From positions 1-49,206 of the forward strand of contig JADNYJ010000257.1 of NCBI GenBank assembly GCA_015501075.1: a DNA stretch of 49,206 bases. Reading direction: 5' to 3'. The notes beneath the pieces are model-generated. The model did no database searches. It was not told where the DNA came from and saw only the letters and a list, made by a program, of their open reading frames with translations. Source of the DNA: Gymnopilus junonius (taxonomy: Eukaryota > Basidiomycota > Agaricomycetes > Agaricales > Galerinaceae). This document shows positions 1-14,590 of the stretch, one piece after another. Each line of letters opens with the position of its first letter. Position 1 is the first letter of the stretch. The position numbers and the translations under genes are program-made.

Positions 1-2569
<2,569 letters not shown>

Positions 2570-2860
2570 AGCTCACTGAAGATGATCAAATTGTCGTCTC
2601 GTCGTTCGAAAGTACCGAGCTACTGAATAATTTTACATACTTAGTGCGATACCCACATTTAAAGTTCGAACTGGTTGAATTTCGACTTGAATTACTTATG
2701 GGATCGTAGCGGGCTTTACTGGCTTTACCACTAGTGACCGTAAATCTAGTCGAATAACTGTACTTATTACCTAAGTAGCATCAGGCGCGGGCCGTGAGTC
2801 GGCCGACTTGCGGTTGCGAACAACGCCTTTCCTTCATATCGTACCCTCCAAACGTCTGTC
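2570..2860. other. Intergenic region, PRP16 3' flank and promoter side of the Sel1 gene
   Basis: No gene is seen. It should hold the PRP16 3' UTR and the promoter of the next gene. I see no clear TATA box. Confidence 0.5.
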
Positions 2861-4709
2861 ATGGATAAATTTGTTTATCCTATGACCCCTCCTAATGCGG
2901 CCAGTCAGCCTTCTGGATCGTTGGATAGGCAAGACCAATTAGACCCCTCCGAGTCCCCTCTGACTTCGCTTGTAAGACGGACATCCTCGAGAAGAACGCG
3001 GTGGCAGATGGGTGCTGGGCATCAGGCTCAGGAACAGTTCAGTGGCTCGTCACTCCAAAGAGACACCTATGAACATGATGTACTTAGTTCTCAACTTGAC
3101 ACCTTACGACGGTCATCACCCCTTCAAGGCGAACTTGAAGCACAATACGCCTATGCCTATCAACCTGCTGAGTACCGTCCGAATTCCTCCTCTTCCTACC
3201 GATCGTACTACTCCCAACTCAGTTCTTATTCTTCCGAACAAGCAAACTTTCTGCATGTCCAAATGGCAGATCTCAATTTCGACTCCCAACCTTCCAATGG
3301 ACTTACGTCTCCACTTCTTCACAGTCACTTTGTACGAGACTCTTTTGCTACAGCCTCCTCTTCAGACAATTATTCGAATTGGGACCCGGAGTACTCTGGA
3401 AGGGAGTATCGAACGTCATCCTCGCCTACAAATGAAGGGGATCATGGAAAGAGCTTTGCTGCTGATACGGATATGTCCTGGAGAGGATCTTCAGCTGGAA
3501 TTATATTGCCTGCCTCACGGAATTCAGCAGCCTCAAATACAACAATCCACAGGCCAGATGACTTCGCTCCAAACTCGAATTCACAAACATCCTTTGAACC
3601 TCGCACTTCCAAGCTGTCTCCGCCAAGCATCGTCATCTCAGCGGAAACTATAGTTCAACGACAGGCTTCCGCTTCACGAGAAGGCCCGGGAAAAGCGCTT
3701 CTAGTAAAACCACTGTTAACCCCTGGTTTTTCGACCTCAATACCCCATTCTGAAGGGCAGCGAGCCACGCCTCAGCTCCCACCAGATATGAAGGAGCAGA
3801 AGATTAAAGTCCTCGAGAGGAATATCAAACGCCAAAGATCGAGATCTCCGGTCGCAGTCAAGTGCCGGCACGCGTAGAGCAACATGTGGTGAATGTACCA
3901 GTATCGGGTGATACACTCGAAACATTGACAGAAAACCAGCCAGTGAAATCTGTCAATGTACAGCCGCAAATTGTTCCACGTGCAGCCTCGCCTCTCAGTT
4001 TGTATTCAACGTACTCGTACTATTCTTATGGAAATGTGATGTCCCCCACGGGCGCAGAAATTGTGGTATCAGAGCCACCACGACCAATTGGAGAAAAAAT
4101 GGAATCATATCCAGGTCCACAGACACCTCAAGATTATCTGCAACTCGGTATACAGCACCACGAGGCCAAACCGACTAGCAGAGTCTGCTCGGTGCTTTGA
4201 AAGATCTGCCAATGAGGGTGGGGGTTGTGGAGTTGGCATGCTCATGTATGGACTGGCACTACGGCATGGATGGGGATGTCAGAAGAATGAAAAAGTAGGC
4301 TTCAGATGGCTAATGAAAGCAGCAGAATATGCAGTAGGTGATTTGGAAAAAGTAAGAACTGGAGGGCAAGGTGTGGAATTCAGTGTTTTGCAATCCGAAT
4401 TGGTTCTTGCAATCTATGAGGTGGGACAGTGCTTTTTCCATGGATGGGGAGTAGTCAAAGACCAAAAAATGGCTGTGGTAAGTATACATAGTTCTATATA
4501 ACCAATACTCATTATAATTACAGAGCTACTATATGGTTGCTGCACAACTTGGAGATGGCGATGCACAGGCAGATCTTGCTTACTGTTTAGCAAATGGGAA
4601 GGGGTGCAAAAAGGACAAGAAAGAGGCAGCACAGTGGTATAGGCAAGCTATCAAACAAGGACAGAGTGATGTTGGGCTTGCATGGATATATAAGGATAAA
4701 TATCAATAA
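2861..4709 (+). CDS. Sel1-repeat (HCP-like) protein with a disordered N-terminus; two frame breaks
   Basis: Starts at ATG 2861 with about 330 residues of Ser/Pro/Tyr-rich low-complexity sequence (many SSS, SYRS and TSP runs). The conserved C-terminal block begins LQLGIQHHEA and continues through an RCFERSA..GGCGVGMLM-type segment and several Sel1 repeats (EVGQCFFHGWGV, AYCLANGKGCKKDKKEAA), ending WIYKDKYQ with TAA at 4707. An intron lies at 4478-4523. Sel1/TPR-like solenoids are protein-binding scaffolds; fungal relatives include chitin-synthase activators and Dsf2-like proteins. I do not assign a specific function. The frame changes near 3850-3862 (minus one) and near 4163-4167 (plus one, in an AAA run), and the second change restores the first frame. 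Either the gene is recently damaged or the assembly has two indels. A weak intron at 3809-3879 (donor GTCCTC) could also explain the first break. Confidence 0.8.
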
Positions 4710-5310
4710 TATTAGAGTAGGATTTGAGTAGGATTAGCAAATATTGTGGATTGGAAACCTTGTCTACAGTATCAATTCAAATTATTTGGCAGTCATAGGT
4801 TATAGATCCTGTTAACAGCACTGAAATTGGTTGATATTCCAGGCAGTACTTTCCAGTCCTCCTGGCATTCCCAGGGGACTGAGAGGATTCCCTGGGACTC
4901 TAGGGACTCTGAGCCTCTTAATACATAAAATATTGAGCACAGCTTTGTAAATTATCTGACTGTTCTCTGGACAGTCTATATACCTATGTACATGTTTACT
5001 AGATAATTCTACTATTTTCTAAACTTGTTTTAGTAGGCCACCACTTCGCATGGCAGGATGATGCTTTTCCTACTTCACAAATAGTATTAGACCACTGTAA
5101 GGCTGGCACCTTACAGCATGTGCCATTTTCTGTATATATAAGGCAAAGCCCCTGTCCTTAGATCCTATCTTCTTTCTTTCTTTCCCTCTCTTTCTGGCTT
5201 GCTCTCTAGATATCTCTCACTATGCTATCGCAATAGACATCATTCCTACTCTTTGTGAGTGTTCCTTGAGTGTTTTCCCCTCCTCTGAGGGGTTTTCCAC
5301 TTTTTTTTGA
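4710..5310 (+). other. Sel1 3' flank, then a candidate 5' LTR/leader of gypsy-1
   Basis: 4710-4950 holds nothing I can name. From about 4950 the sequence has LTR-like features: a TATATAAG box near 5143, then a CT-rich stretch (about 5168-5210) as in fungal gypsy R/U5 regions. The matching 3' LTR is not in the window, so the borders cannot be set. Confidence 0.35.
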
Positions 5311-5319
5311 GTATGAACA

Positions 5320-6240
5320 ATGTCACCTGTTGTGCCTTGTTGCACATATAACCACATCAATCACTGCCCTGATTGTGGTGAATTACCTCCATTGATTCCC
5401 TCACTCAGCAATGAGCTTGTTTATTCCCTCTCACTCTCCTACCTCCTCCGAACTCCTCCTCTCTCTGAATCACATCTGACCCATACCCCCATTGTCCAGT
5501 TTAAACCCGAACCTGTTGCTCAAAACCTGAATCTGTCCATAACTCACACTTGAATCCCTCACTTGACAAGACTAGCTGTCACTCATTCCAAAAAGTCCAC
5601 CACACACATATCTCTTCCTTTTCAATCCTCTATCCCTTGCTGTAGGTAAAATCCTCCCATACAAACTGAACAGGACTCATCACTGTCTTCCTTTGTCCAC
5701 TGCTCCACCAAGTACCTCCAGTGTTTCTACCCTTGAACTGCATATATCCAACCCCGATGTTTCTTCATCCTTTGACTCACATACATCCACTCCCAAAGCC
5801 TCCTCTTCCTCAGATAATTCCTTTTTTGCATCGACACTTCAGGACATGTCTCCTATCATTGAGATCAAAGTCAGTGAGACCAACAAATCCCTGCCATTTA
5901 TCATTGGCAATGGCTTGCTCATGCCATGCCTTATATCCCAGTGGAAATATCATGCCAATGCCCACTTCCAGAAAATGAAAGTCCCTGACAACAAGAAGGT
6001 GTCTGCTGTTCTGAACTGCTTTTCTGGCTGTGATCTGCAGCTATGGATTGATATGCATCAAGCCAAGTTTCTTGCTGAGGACTTTACCTTCATGTCCTTT
6101 ATGGCCCAGTTGTGTACCAGTTTCCTCAGTCCTACCTGGGAGAAAGAGACATTGCATCAGGAGGTATATGTTAAGATGGGGGACAACCAGAACCTTCCAA
6201 GAATGGTCTGCTAGTATCATGTCTGGCAATACACTCATCA
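5320..6240 (+). pseudogene. Gypsy-1 gag, 5' part
   Basis: A Cys/His-containing segment at 5320-5553 (CPDCG) is followed by an open stretch at 5693-6211 reading through SQWKYHANAHF, LNCFSGCDLQLW and FMAQLCTSFLSPTWE. These resemble the retrotransposon-gag capsid fold of agaric gypsy elements. A frame change near 6190 moves translation to the frame reading FQEWSASIMSGNTL, which runs into the hAT target site. Rejoining across the hAT insertion continues HSLTLNALCKHLLMNM, an expected gag continuation. Capsid role is inferred from position. Confidence 0.7.
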
Positions 6241-6248
6241 GCAGCACA
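6241..6248 (+). repeat. Left 8-bp target-site duplication of the hAT element
   Basis: GCAGCACA directly abuts the left terminal inverted repeat. The same 8 bases follow the right end at 9977-9984. Eight bases is the hAT-superfamily duplication length. Confidence 0.95.
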
Positions 6249-9200
6249 TAGTGTTGTCCAGGGGTTACCCGCGCGGTGGTCCAGAGCTTACCCTGACCCT
6301 TACCCCTACTAACCCTCACCCCCAACCAGGGGTGCCGGGTTCCCGCCTATAAGGGTCGAGGGTTACCTCAGGTAGACACCCTTCAAGGGTTTGTACTACG
6401 GGTTGCGCTAATATACGTGGCAACATTGATTGGACTAACAAAAAAAATTAAGACTACAAAACCTGCATCAAACTCATCCTCCTCCAGCCACTCATCATCT
6501 TTGACATCGGGTAAAGATGCCGCCTCGCGAATGTCATCACTTAAAATGATGCCGTCGTGTGTGGTCCAGTTCCCAAGGCATAGGAGTGCTCGTGTTGAGT
6601 TGACAGAGAGGCGATTGCGGATGTGAGAAAGGAGAAGGCGGCCCTTACTGAAAATGCATTCGACGTCGACAGATGTAGCTGGATTTCAAGTTAGTTTTGA
6701 TAGAAATAATATAGAAGACAACGTACCAGGAATGCAAAGGTAATTATGTGCCATGCGAGACAAGCGGGGGTATACAGCTTCCTTTTCTTTCCACCAGAGG
6801 AAAGGGTCGAGAGTTCATTCGGTAGGAGCAGTGAGATAACGAGTGAGTTCATCATCCAAAGGATTGCTTTGAGGTGTCGAAAATGCTGGAAGAGCATCAA
6901 AAATATTGTCGGACACAGCTGCAATAGCCACCTACAAGAAAAGTGAGAACAACTTCAGATGATAACAAAAAAACACGTACTTTGTCGTTATCATCGGCCT
7001 TATCGACCTCGAGATCAGCATACGCCCACTCGAACTCTGCCCATACAATGTCCAATGCCGTCTTGCACCATTCATTGGTCCAGCCAGCTGTCTTGAAGTA
7101 GTCAGCTTTATGGCTAGGATGGAGAACTAGTAAAGATAGATTAGTAAGTTCTAATACAAGCAAAAGTAAGTAAACATACCCATCGCAATCCGATATAGTT
7201 CAGAATGATCTGTAAGAGAATAGTATTTATTGAGGACTTTCTTGCCAATGGCCAACGCGGCCTGGATAGATGGGTCATATTTTGAATTAACAGCTGCGGT
7301 CGCAAGGTGGTGATCGATGTGATCCATGGCTGGAATCACTTTTGCGAGGTGTGGTGTTGAACGGGAGAAAAACGAAGTCGCATCTTTGAAGATCTGTGCA
7401 GAGTCCCAAATTAGACAATAAGAGAGGATTGATAGATCTGAGCTCACCTTGAGAACATCGCTGAGCTGCTTCACAATACCCCACTCTTTGTCAGAGAGCT
7501 CGAGGGCCCTCAGCTTCATGTCACGATTTGCAGTAATTTCATCATAGGCGGCGCGGTACGTATAGGTGAAGTTGAGCATCTCATATGTATAGTTCCAGCG
7601 CGTGGCGACATCCCGGGGCATCATGTGGCTTGCAAGAGGAGGTTTACCCTTCTCTTTGCTAGCCTTCGCCAGATGATCGAGGAGTGCAAACCACTCGGGG
7701 AGGATGATAGTAGTTGAGTTCTTGATTGCATGTGCAGCCTTTCGAAGCTAGTAAGGGAAATGAAATGATTAGTTTTTAATGCTAAGTATTAATAAGTTGA
7801 TTATATAATTCACTGACCTTGGTGAGAACACGTCGCACAGGTTTCACGCTGGCCTCCAATTCCTCGATCTCTTCCTCCGTCATTCCCTCCTGCCCATCTG
7901 CCTCGATATCAATATCGGCATCATCGTCGTCCCTTTCCTCACCAACTCCCATTTCCAACTCGTCCTGCAATTCATCAAGCGCATCCGCCAGGTCTTCAAG
8001 GTCAATGTCCATCCCATCAACATCGGCCTCGCCCTTCTTCTTTGGTGTGTCAAACTGTTTCATAATCGCTTTGACGACGAGGTTGAGGATATGCGTAAAA
8101 CAACGGGTTTGATTTGCAGCACCAGGGAACTGCTCGAGGATCTTTGCAAGCTCCCTCGATCATCTTATCATTAGCGGAGGTGTTATTCACAGGTGACGGA
8201 TAGGATCTGGGCCAAAAATGTGAGTTATGAACTTCCTTCGAGTAGGGTAACACACTGACCTTATCTGCAACCCCAAAATCCTCCAGTATCTGTGCAAAAG
8301 CTGTCACCAAATTCAAACCTGAGTGCGAACAAGCGACTTCAACGATATCAAGGAGAAGGCATATCAGAGTGCCCTCATACTCGAAGTGGACAGTAACAGC
8401 AACATAAGCCTTGTTATTAGGTGATGTCCATGCGTCTGTCATGAAGCTTAGTGTGCCGTTGTGGGTCTAAAAGGTGCATTCAGTTTTTTGTTGATGATCG
8501 ATTTAATTTATCACTCACCTGCAGTATATTCGCTATTCGGCTACGAGTCCTCTGAAAGATATGCTTGACATCTCGCGCGACCATTTGATGCGAAGGTAAG
8601 TAGTAATGAGGCTGTCCCATCTTCATCAGCTTTTTGAAGCCTTTGTCCTCAACTATGCTGAATGGCCACATACTTTCAGATACCCACTTCGCAATCTCCT
8701 CTCTTTAGATATGCATCAGTAATCTTGTAGATGTCGAAATCATTTCCAAACTCGCCGTGTTTGTGTTCGCATATGCTGAACAGCTGAGTAAGTGATCTTC
8801 CCTTTTCCAGTCCGAGCGAAAGATGCAGTAATTGATCCATCTCACAGTACAGCCCCCTTCAATGCTTCTCGTGTTGAGGCTATGCTCTGTGTTTCATCGG
8901 CCTTCTCAATGAGCGCCTTTCCCCAGCAGGCTATTGCATGCATGCGAAGATTCTTCATTGACGTCTTGTCACCCTTGTCCAGGTAACATCGAACTCTTCG
9001 CAGATCATTGCCCTTGCCTTTACAATGTGTTGCCCCACAGCAGAACTCAAGGCAACGTCGGAGGACAGTATCGGCTCCTTCCCTGACTTTGACCTGTACA
9101 ATCTTGACTTCGGGCTTAAAGAAGCTGTAAATTGGTGCACGCCAGCCCTTGCGAAGATGCTCTTTTCATGCAGAGGTAAGTCATTTGTTGTAATGAAGAT

Positions 9201-9976
9201 GCAATTTTTCTTACCAAGCAACTCCTCATCAGTCTCTTCTTGTTTACCCTCGCTTTCACTCTCGCTGCCATCCTCGATCTCAATAATGTCCTTCTCAGCA
9301 CTGGCAGCTGCCTTCTCAGTGGCTGCTAAATTTAAAAAAAAATAATCATCATTCCCTCCATTGACAGCCTCGAGGAGAGACTCCAGGTTGTGTGGCAACC
9401 CTGCATTTCGGCAATGCTGCACGTCCTCATCCTCGACCTCTTCAACAGATGCAGCATGACTTGGAGGCTTCTGGGCAGGGGCTTTAGAAGATCTGGAAGG
9501 TTGTCAGCCTCGTGGAGTAGGCTTTGGCTGGGATTTTTTGGTAGTAATTGTCTTAGTTGACGTGGCAGGCTCACCGCTTTCTGCAGCCTCCACTTTGTGA
9601 CGTTTGACAGCATCCTTGTCCATGTTGTCCATTGATGCAATTCGGGAGCTGAGAATATGTTTACGTTTTTGGCCATGCTGGGACTCAGGGTCGGTGGGAC
9701 CCTGGATGGGTTTGCTGTGCGTGGGTGCCATCAGTGGCGATGAGGCTTCTTTGTCTTTTTTTGGTTCTTTGTTGATAGCCAGGCTTTCCAGTATTTACAG
9801 TAACCAACTGTACAGTAGTCTTAGGTAAGTATGATGCACTATTTTAGGCATACACCTACCAAACCCGGAGTACGGGTATGGGTTTGCTGAGGGTGCTGGG
9901 CTAGTCACCCTTACCCCTACCCTCCAGACCCTTACCATCCACCCTTTAAGGGTCACCAAACCCTTGTCCAACACTA
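6249..9976 (-). mobile_element. hAT-superfamily DNA transposon, 3728 bp
   Basis: Terminal inverted repeats: left TAGTGTTGTCCAGGGG (6249 onward) and right, read inward on the minus strand, TAGTGTTGGACAAGGG (from 9976). The first eight bases are identical and the rest imperfect. Perfect 8-bp duplications flank both ends. Both subterminal regions are rich in ACCCTTACCC-like motifs (about 6285-6330 and 9907-9960), candidate transposase-binding sites. One transposase gene fills the interior on the minus strand. CpG is frequent, in contrast to the surrounding gypsy-1 sequence, so insertion followed decay of its host. Confidence 0.93.
6440..9731 (-). pseudogene. hAT transposase, multi-exon, frame-broken
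   Basis: Reads from ATG 9731 leftward: an acidic, Lys-rich N-terminal region (9731-9300); a BED-finger-like block (VTWTR, then GDKTSMKNLRMHAIACWG after a frame change near 8965); SITASFARTGKGKITYS; a block around GFKKLMKMGQPHYYLPS (8671-8480); the RNase H-like core with FMTDAWTSPNNKAYVAV (first catalytic Asp at 8437-8439); an acidic DDDADIDIE insert (about 8000-7850); RDVATRWNYTYEML (from 7618); and the C-terminal dimerisation region with WWKEKEAVYPRL and SVDVECIFSKGRLLLSHIRNR near 6830-6600. The Glu of SVDVE is the expected third catalytic residue. A TGA at 9504-9506 and frame changes near 8965 and 8150 argue that this copy is inactive, although unresolved introns may account for some of them. 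Confidence 0.85.
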
Positions 9977-9984
9977 GCAGCACA
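9977..9984 (+). repeat. Right 8-bp target-site duplication of the hAT element
   Basis: GCAGCACA follows the right terminus and equals 6241-6248. Gypsy-1 gag resumes after it. Confidence 0.95.
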
Positions 9985-11012
9985 CACTCCCTGACTCTCA
10001 ACGCTCTCTGTAAACATCTGCTTATGAACATGTGCACCCAGCTGGCCACCAAAATTGATTCCTTGAGAGATCTGATAAAGAGGCCTTGGAGGTGATTGAA
10101 GACTTCAATGAATGGAGAAAAGAAATCATCTCCATTGATGATGCACACCACAACAATATGCAGATGGCCACTCAGGTCATGCTTGAGACCTTGAAGCATC
10201 AATGCCCCAAACCTGAACACCCTCAGTCACATCCTCCACCTCCCCTTCATAACTCCTGCACCTATAATGACTCTTGCAACTACAATGACAGTCATTCATA
10301 TAATGCTTCTACTACAGGTTCCAACTCCATTCAACAAACCAGTGACTGCTATCACTGGCCTCTTGCACCTCAGTCTTCACATGCCAGTTCCCTGCCAAGA
10401 CTGACAGACAGTGAGATTTGCATCCTCAGGGAGCATGATGGTTGCCGGAAGTGCCATCATCCCTATGTCAATTGCAGGTTGAACAACTGTCAATGTGGTG
10501 CACCTGACAGTGCACATTACTGTGAGCTCACTATCCAAGACACCTTGAATGCTAGGGATAAAATGATCTGTGTTGGCCCTATTTTCTGTGACCATGTCCC
10601 ATCCAGGCAGAGTCACCCAAACCAGATGGGTGCCCCCCCTTATCACAATGACTTCCCCAGCTCCAATGGCATTTTCAGCCTCAATACTTCTACTGTTCCC
10701 ACTCCTGTGGCTCCTACTTCCATGCCTGTTTCATTGGCTTCCATTGTTGAGGTTCATGATGATGAGGAGCCTAACATGAACATTGTTGCTGCTATCTTGC
10801 CCTCATCTAGTTCCACTTCCTCATTTGTTCTTGGAGATGGTTATGACACTTCTGCTGAAAATGTGTCAGATCCTGATGTGAGTCCTGTACCCATTGCTCA
10901 TCTTGTCTGGAAAGCTAAAGCTTCTTGCGAAGACCTCGATGGAGTCAATGTAGAGGCGCTCCAAGACACTGGCTCTAGTTTCAATGTGATAAGCCCTGGC
11001 CAAGCTGAGTGA
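9985..11012 (+). pseudogene. Gypsy-1 gag 3' part with zinc knuckle, and protease start
   Basis: Continues gag after the hAT insertion (LATKIDSLRDLIK). A frame change near 10078 leads into EALEVIEDFNEWRKEI and a long open stretch from 10086. A Cys/His cluster (CRKCHHPY, then CRLNNCQCG and HYCEL, 10446-10530) is the nucleic-acid-binding part of gag. The retropepsin site DTGSS is at 10965-10979 and is intact; the frame stops at 11010 (TGA), soon after FNVIS. The active-site loop is therefore kept, but the enzyme is truncated. Confidence 0.75.
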
Positions 11013-11141
11013 CAATGACTACCTCTTTAGAAACTCACAGAACCTTTTACTGCCTGACTCACCTTGAAAGATGACAACTCCCCTGTATTCCAATTTGAGC
11101 ATTTTGTTACATTTTCCTTGTCCTCCTGAGATGATGCATGA

Positions 11142-13806
11142 ATGTCTAAACCCATCACAGCCCTTATTGCACATGGTCTTTGTTATGACATTCTTCTTGG
11201 ATTACCCTTCCTTACAAATAACAATATTGTCCTTGATTGCCTAGCATGTTCTGCTATTTGTAAGAATACTGGTTATAATCTGCTTAATGAGTGTTTCACC
11301 AAGAAGCCTAATCCACGATATGAACCACAAATAAATGATGTTCAATGAACTACTTTTGCACATGGCTACTTGGCACCAGATACTTGATAATGATCAGTCT
11401 TCCTCGTATAACACTAAAGCTGCCATTAATTGTATTTCTGCTGTCAAATCTACAATTGAATCTCTTGCTGCAAAAGAGAAATTATGTGATTTGGACAAGA
11501 AATTAAAAGATGAATTCTGCCCTGTTTTCAGCCCAATTCCACACATCTCTGAGCTACCTGACTTGGAAGTTGTGCGAATCCATTTAAAAGATGAATACAA
11601 AAAGATTTCAAAATGCAACTACTCTTGCCCAAGGGAATTCCATGAAAGCTTTCAAATCCTCATCAAACAGTAGTTAGACTCAGGGTTCATTCAGCCTTCT
11701 GACTCTGCATTTGCCTTGCCTTCTTTCATAATTCCCAAGGCAGACAAGAAGGCCTTACCTCATTGGGTTTGTGACTACTGTCAGCTAAATGATAATACTG
11801 TCCCTGATAACTTTCCCTTGCCTCATGTTGATGATATCCTGGCTGACTGCACAAAAGGAAAAATCTGGGGTACCATCAATATGATGGACAGCTTTTTCCA
11901 GACATGCATGCACCCTGATGACATACACAAAACTGCTGTTACTACTCCGTTCAGGTCTTATGAATGGTGTGTCATGCCTATGGGCTTCCGCAACACTCCC
12001 TCAATTCACCAGAGGCATGTCACCAATGCCCTGTGAGATTACATTGGCAAAATTTGTCACATATATCTGGATGACATTGTTATTTGGTCAGACACCCTTG
12101 AGGAGCATGAAAGGAATGTCTGGATGATCCTGCAAGCCTTGAAAAATAACAAACTGTATGTTAATGAAAAGAAAACAAACCTTTTCACTTATGAGATCTC
12201 CTTTCTTGGCCACAAAATCTCTTGTGAAGGCATTAAGGCTGATGACAAGAAAGTCAATAAAATACTGGATTGGCCTACTCCAAAGAATGCTACAGAGGTC
12301 TGGTGATTCTTAGGGCTTGTATGCTACCTTGCTGCCTTTTTGCCAAACCTCACCAAGCATATGCATGTATTGGAGAAATTGACTGTGAAAGAATGTGAGA
12401 AATGTTTCCCACCTTGAACTCATGTGCAACAAGATGCTTTTGAAGCTATCAAGCATATTGTAACATCTTAAGAGTGCCTTACTGTGGTTGACCACAGAAA
12501 ACTGGGTGAAAATAAAATCTTCCTAACCATGAATGCTAGTGAATATGCAACTGGTGCTGTTCTTTCCTTTGGACCATGTTGGGAAACAGCTTGACCAGTT
12601 GCTTTTGATTCGAAGTCCCTTAAAGATGCTGAATTAAACTATCCCATTCATGAAAAGGAATTGTTAGCAATCATGTGCACTATTTGCAAATGGAAGGTCA
12701 ATTTACTTGGTGCACCTTTTTATGTGTACACAGATCATTGTACTCTGGTAAACTTCCACACCCAGAGAGACCTATCTAGATGACAGGCACGTTGGATGGA
12801 AGAACTCTCCATCTATGATGCAAAATTTGTCTACATCAAAGGAGAGACAAACACCATTGCTGATGCTCTTTCTCGATACCCAATCCATTTAACTTCTGAT
12901 GCCGAACATGCTATGGAAAAAGCTTCTCATCCCTATAATGACCCGCTGAATGAACAGCATGTCCTGTTAGAGAAGAATAAGTCTCAATCCCCTCTCTTTG
13001 TGATCTGTGCTTTGATAAGGGACACTGAGTGTTCAGATGCTGAAAAACCTCATTCCAAACTCATCCTGAAAATAGACAAGAAGTTGGTAAAGAAGCTGAA
13101 AGATGTGTACAAGACAGATTCATGGTGTGCCAGACTCTTGCAGGGTACAGACAGTATTCCTGGACTAATTGAACATGATGGATTGTGGTTCTTTGGCAAG
13201 TGCTTAATTGTACCCACTGGCTGTGAAATGCGAGAGTACATTTTTAGAATGGCCCATGACACTCTCGGTCACTTTGGTTTCTTCAAAACATACAATGCTA
13301 TCTGTGACTCATACTTTTGGCCTAACATGCAAAAGGACTTGGAAAATGGATATATCCCTGGTTGCCCTGAATGTCAGCATAACAAGAGCTTGACATTGAA
13401 ACCAAAAGATCCTCTTCATCCACTTCCTGTGCTGGATGAACATTGTGACTCCATCACCCTGGACTTCATCGGACCCCTACCAGAAGATAATGGTTCAGAC
13501 TGCATCTTGACAATGACTGATCATCTGGGCTCAGAGGTCTGAGTGGTTTCTACATGTTGTGATCTGACTGCTGAAGGAGCTGCTTACCTGTTCTTTGACA
13601 ATTGGTATTGTGAGAATGGGTTGCCCCTGGAAATAATATCAGACAGAGACAAATTATTCATGTCCCACTTCTGGAAGCAATTGATAGTTTTGACCAGTAT
13701 AAAGCATAAGGCTTCATCTGCTTTTCATCCTCAGACAGATGGAAGCAGTAAACATATGAATAAAACTGTTAACCAAGCAATTTACTTCCACATTGAACAG
13801 AACCAG
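11142..13806 (+). pseudogene. Gypsy-1 pol: RT, RNase H and integrase with many stops
   Basis: Reverse transcriptase runs from about 11600 (SGFIQPSDSAFALPSF) to 12300. The palm motif YLDD is intact at 12064-12075. RNase H follows at about 12520-12880; its first catalytic Asp is replaced, since TDAS is expected and MNAS is seen (GAT to AAT). The integrase has the upstream H2C2 finger (CPECQHN), the first Asp in LDFIGPL (13462), the second in ISDRD (13642), and Lys instead of Glu at the third site (13750-13752, GAA to AAA). In-frame stops interrupt it at about 11671, 12034, 12304, 12416, 12469, 12592, 12781 and 13540. Most fit CGA to TGA at Arg codons, for example ALRDYIGK, EVWRFLGL and DLSRRQARW. 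The frame ends at 13806 where another LTR begins. Confidence 0.9.
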
Positions 13807-13919
13807 TGTTATATACATGCCTCTGACCAACTCTGATCTCTGACTATACAAACTCTGACCTCATGATCTCCTCAAAATACTACAAGTCCTGGAACACATA
13901 GATACTTAGATTACACATA

Positions 13920-14588
13920 AAGTGATGGCAAAAAGTATTGCGGGTACCTGTTGCGCAATACCGGTATAGTAAAACATCTGGAGTAAAAATATATTTAAGA
14001 ACTACATCAATATAGATCAGTTCCACAAATTGAAAGAACTAAAATATTCAGATACTGCATAGGTACAGGGGAAATAGTGCGAAAAATATTACCTGCCATC
14101 AACTGAATTTTATGGAATATGGCTGAAAATGGGTCAGTGGATAGATATTTCCTACTCTAATAACATTCAAGTGAGATCAAAGGCAGGGCTTTTGTCATTC
14201 AAGAGATATTCAGTGATGAAGATGGCTAAAATAGGCAGTTTTGCCTTATTATGGCCATATTTAGGGCAAAGTTGTTACATTGTGAGCTGAAAATCTTCTT
14301 ATCCTATGAATGGTTTTTTATCATTTAAAGTATTCTATGATCAGGCGAAGGAGTAGTATCTTGGGTGATTTTCTTAACTATATTACTGGCTTTCTTAGTA
14401 GTCCTGAAATTTGCAACTTTCTGGTATCCTCTCTCAGAATGTCAATTTATTCTGCAGGAGTTCAAACATTTGTGGGTGTCATAAGAAGAGGTATCTGTGA
14501 ACACAAGGCCCTATATCAATAAAATCTAATGACTTATTCCTGTCATTTTTAAGAAATCCCCAACCCGCAATATTATTTGCTGGCACTT
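13920..14588. mobile_element. MITE-like element A, TA-flanked, short TIRs
   Basis: About 669 bp between TA dinucleotides (13918-13919 and 14589-14590). The left end AAGTGATGGCAAAAAGTATT pairs with the right end, which read inward is AAGTGCCAGCAAATAATATT. Imperfect inverted repeats of about 26 bp with a TA target fit a non-autonomous Tc1/mariner-type element. I see no transposase. Its CpGs are retained (GCGGGT, GCGCAA, ACCGGT) although the host LTR has lost its own. Confidence 0.75.
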
Positions 14589-14590
14589 TA

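Larger units (their letters stand above)
4950..13806 (+). mobile_element. Gypsy-1: decayed Ty3/gypsy retrotransposon, split by a hAT element
   Basis: Order along the plus strand is gag, protease, reverse transcriptase, RNase H, integrase, which is Ty3/gypsy order. The gag is cut at 6240-9984 by the hAT element. The integrase stops at 13806, where the LTR of a second gypsy element begins, so the 3' end and 3' LTR are lost or lie beyond that insertion. Outside the hAT insert CpG is scarce and many premature stops occur. The left border is approximate. Confidence 0.8.

Noticed and set aside
3809..3879. 71-bp intron explaining the first Sel1 frame break.
   Set aside because: It would restore frame, but the donor GTCCTC and acceptor are weak and other introns here are 46-59 bp with good sites; a one-base indel is simpler. 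Not excluded.
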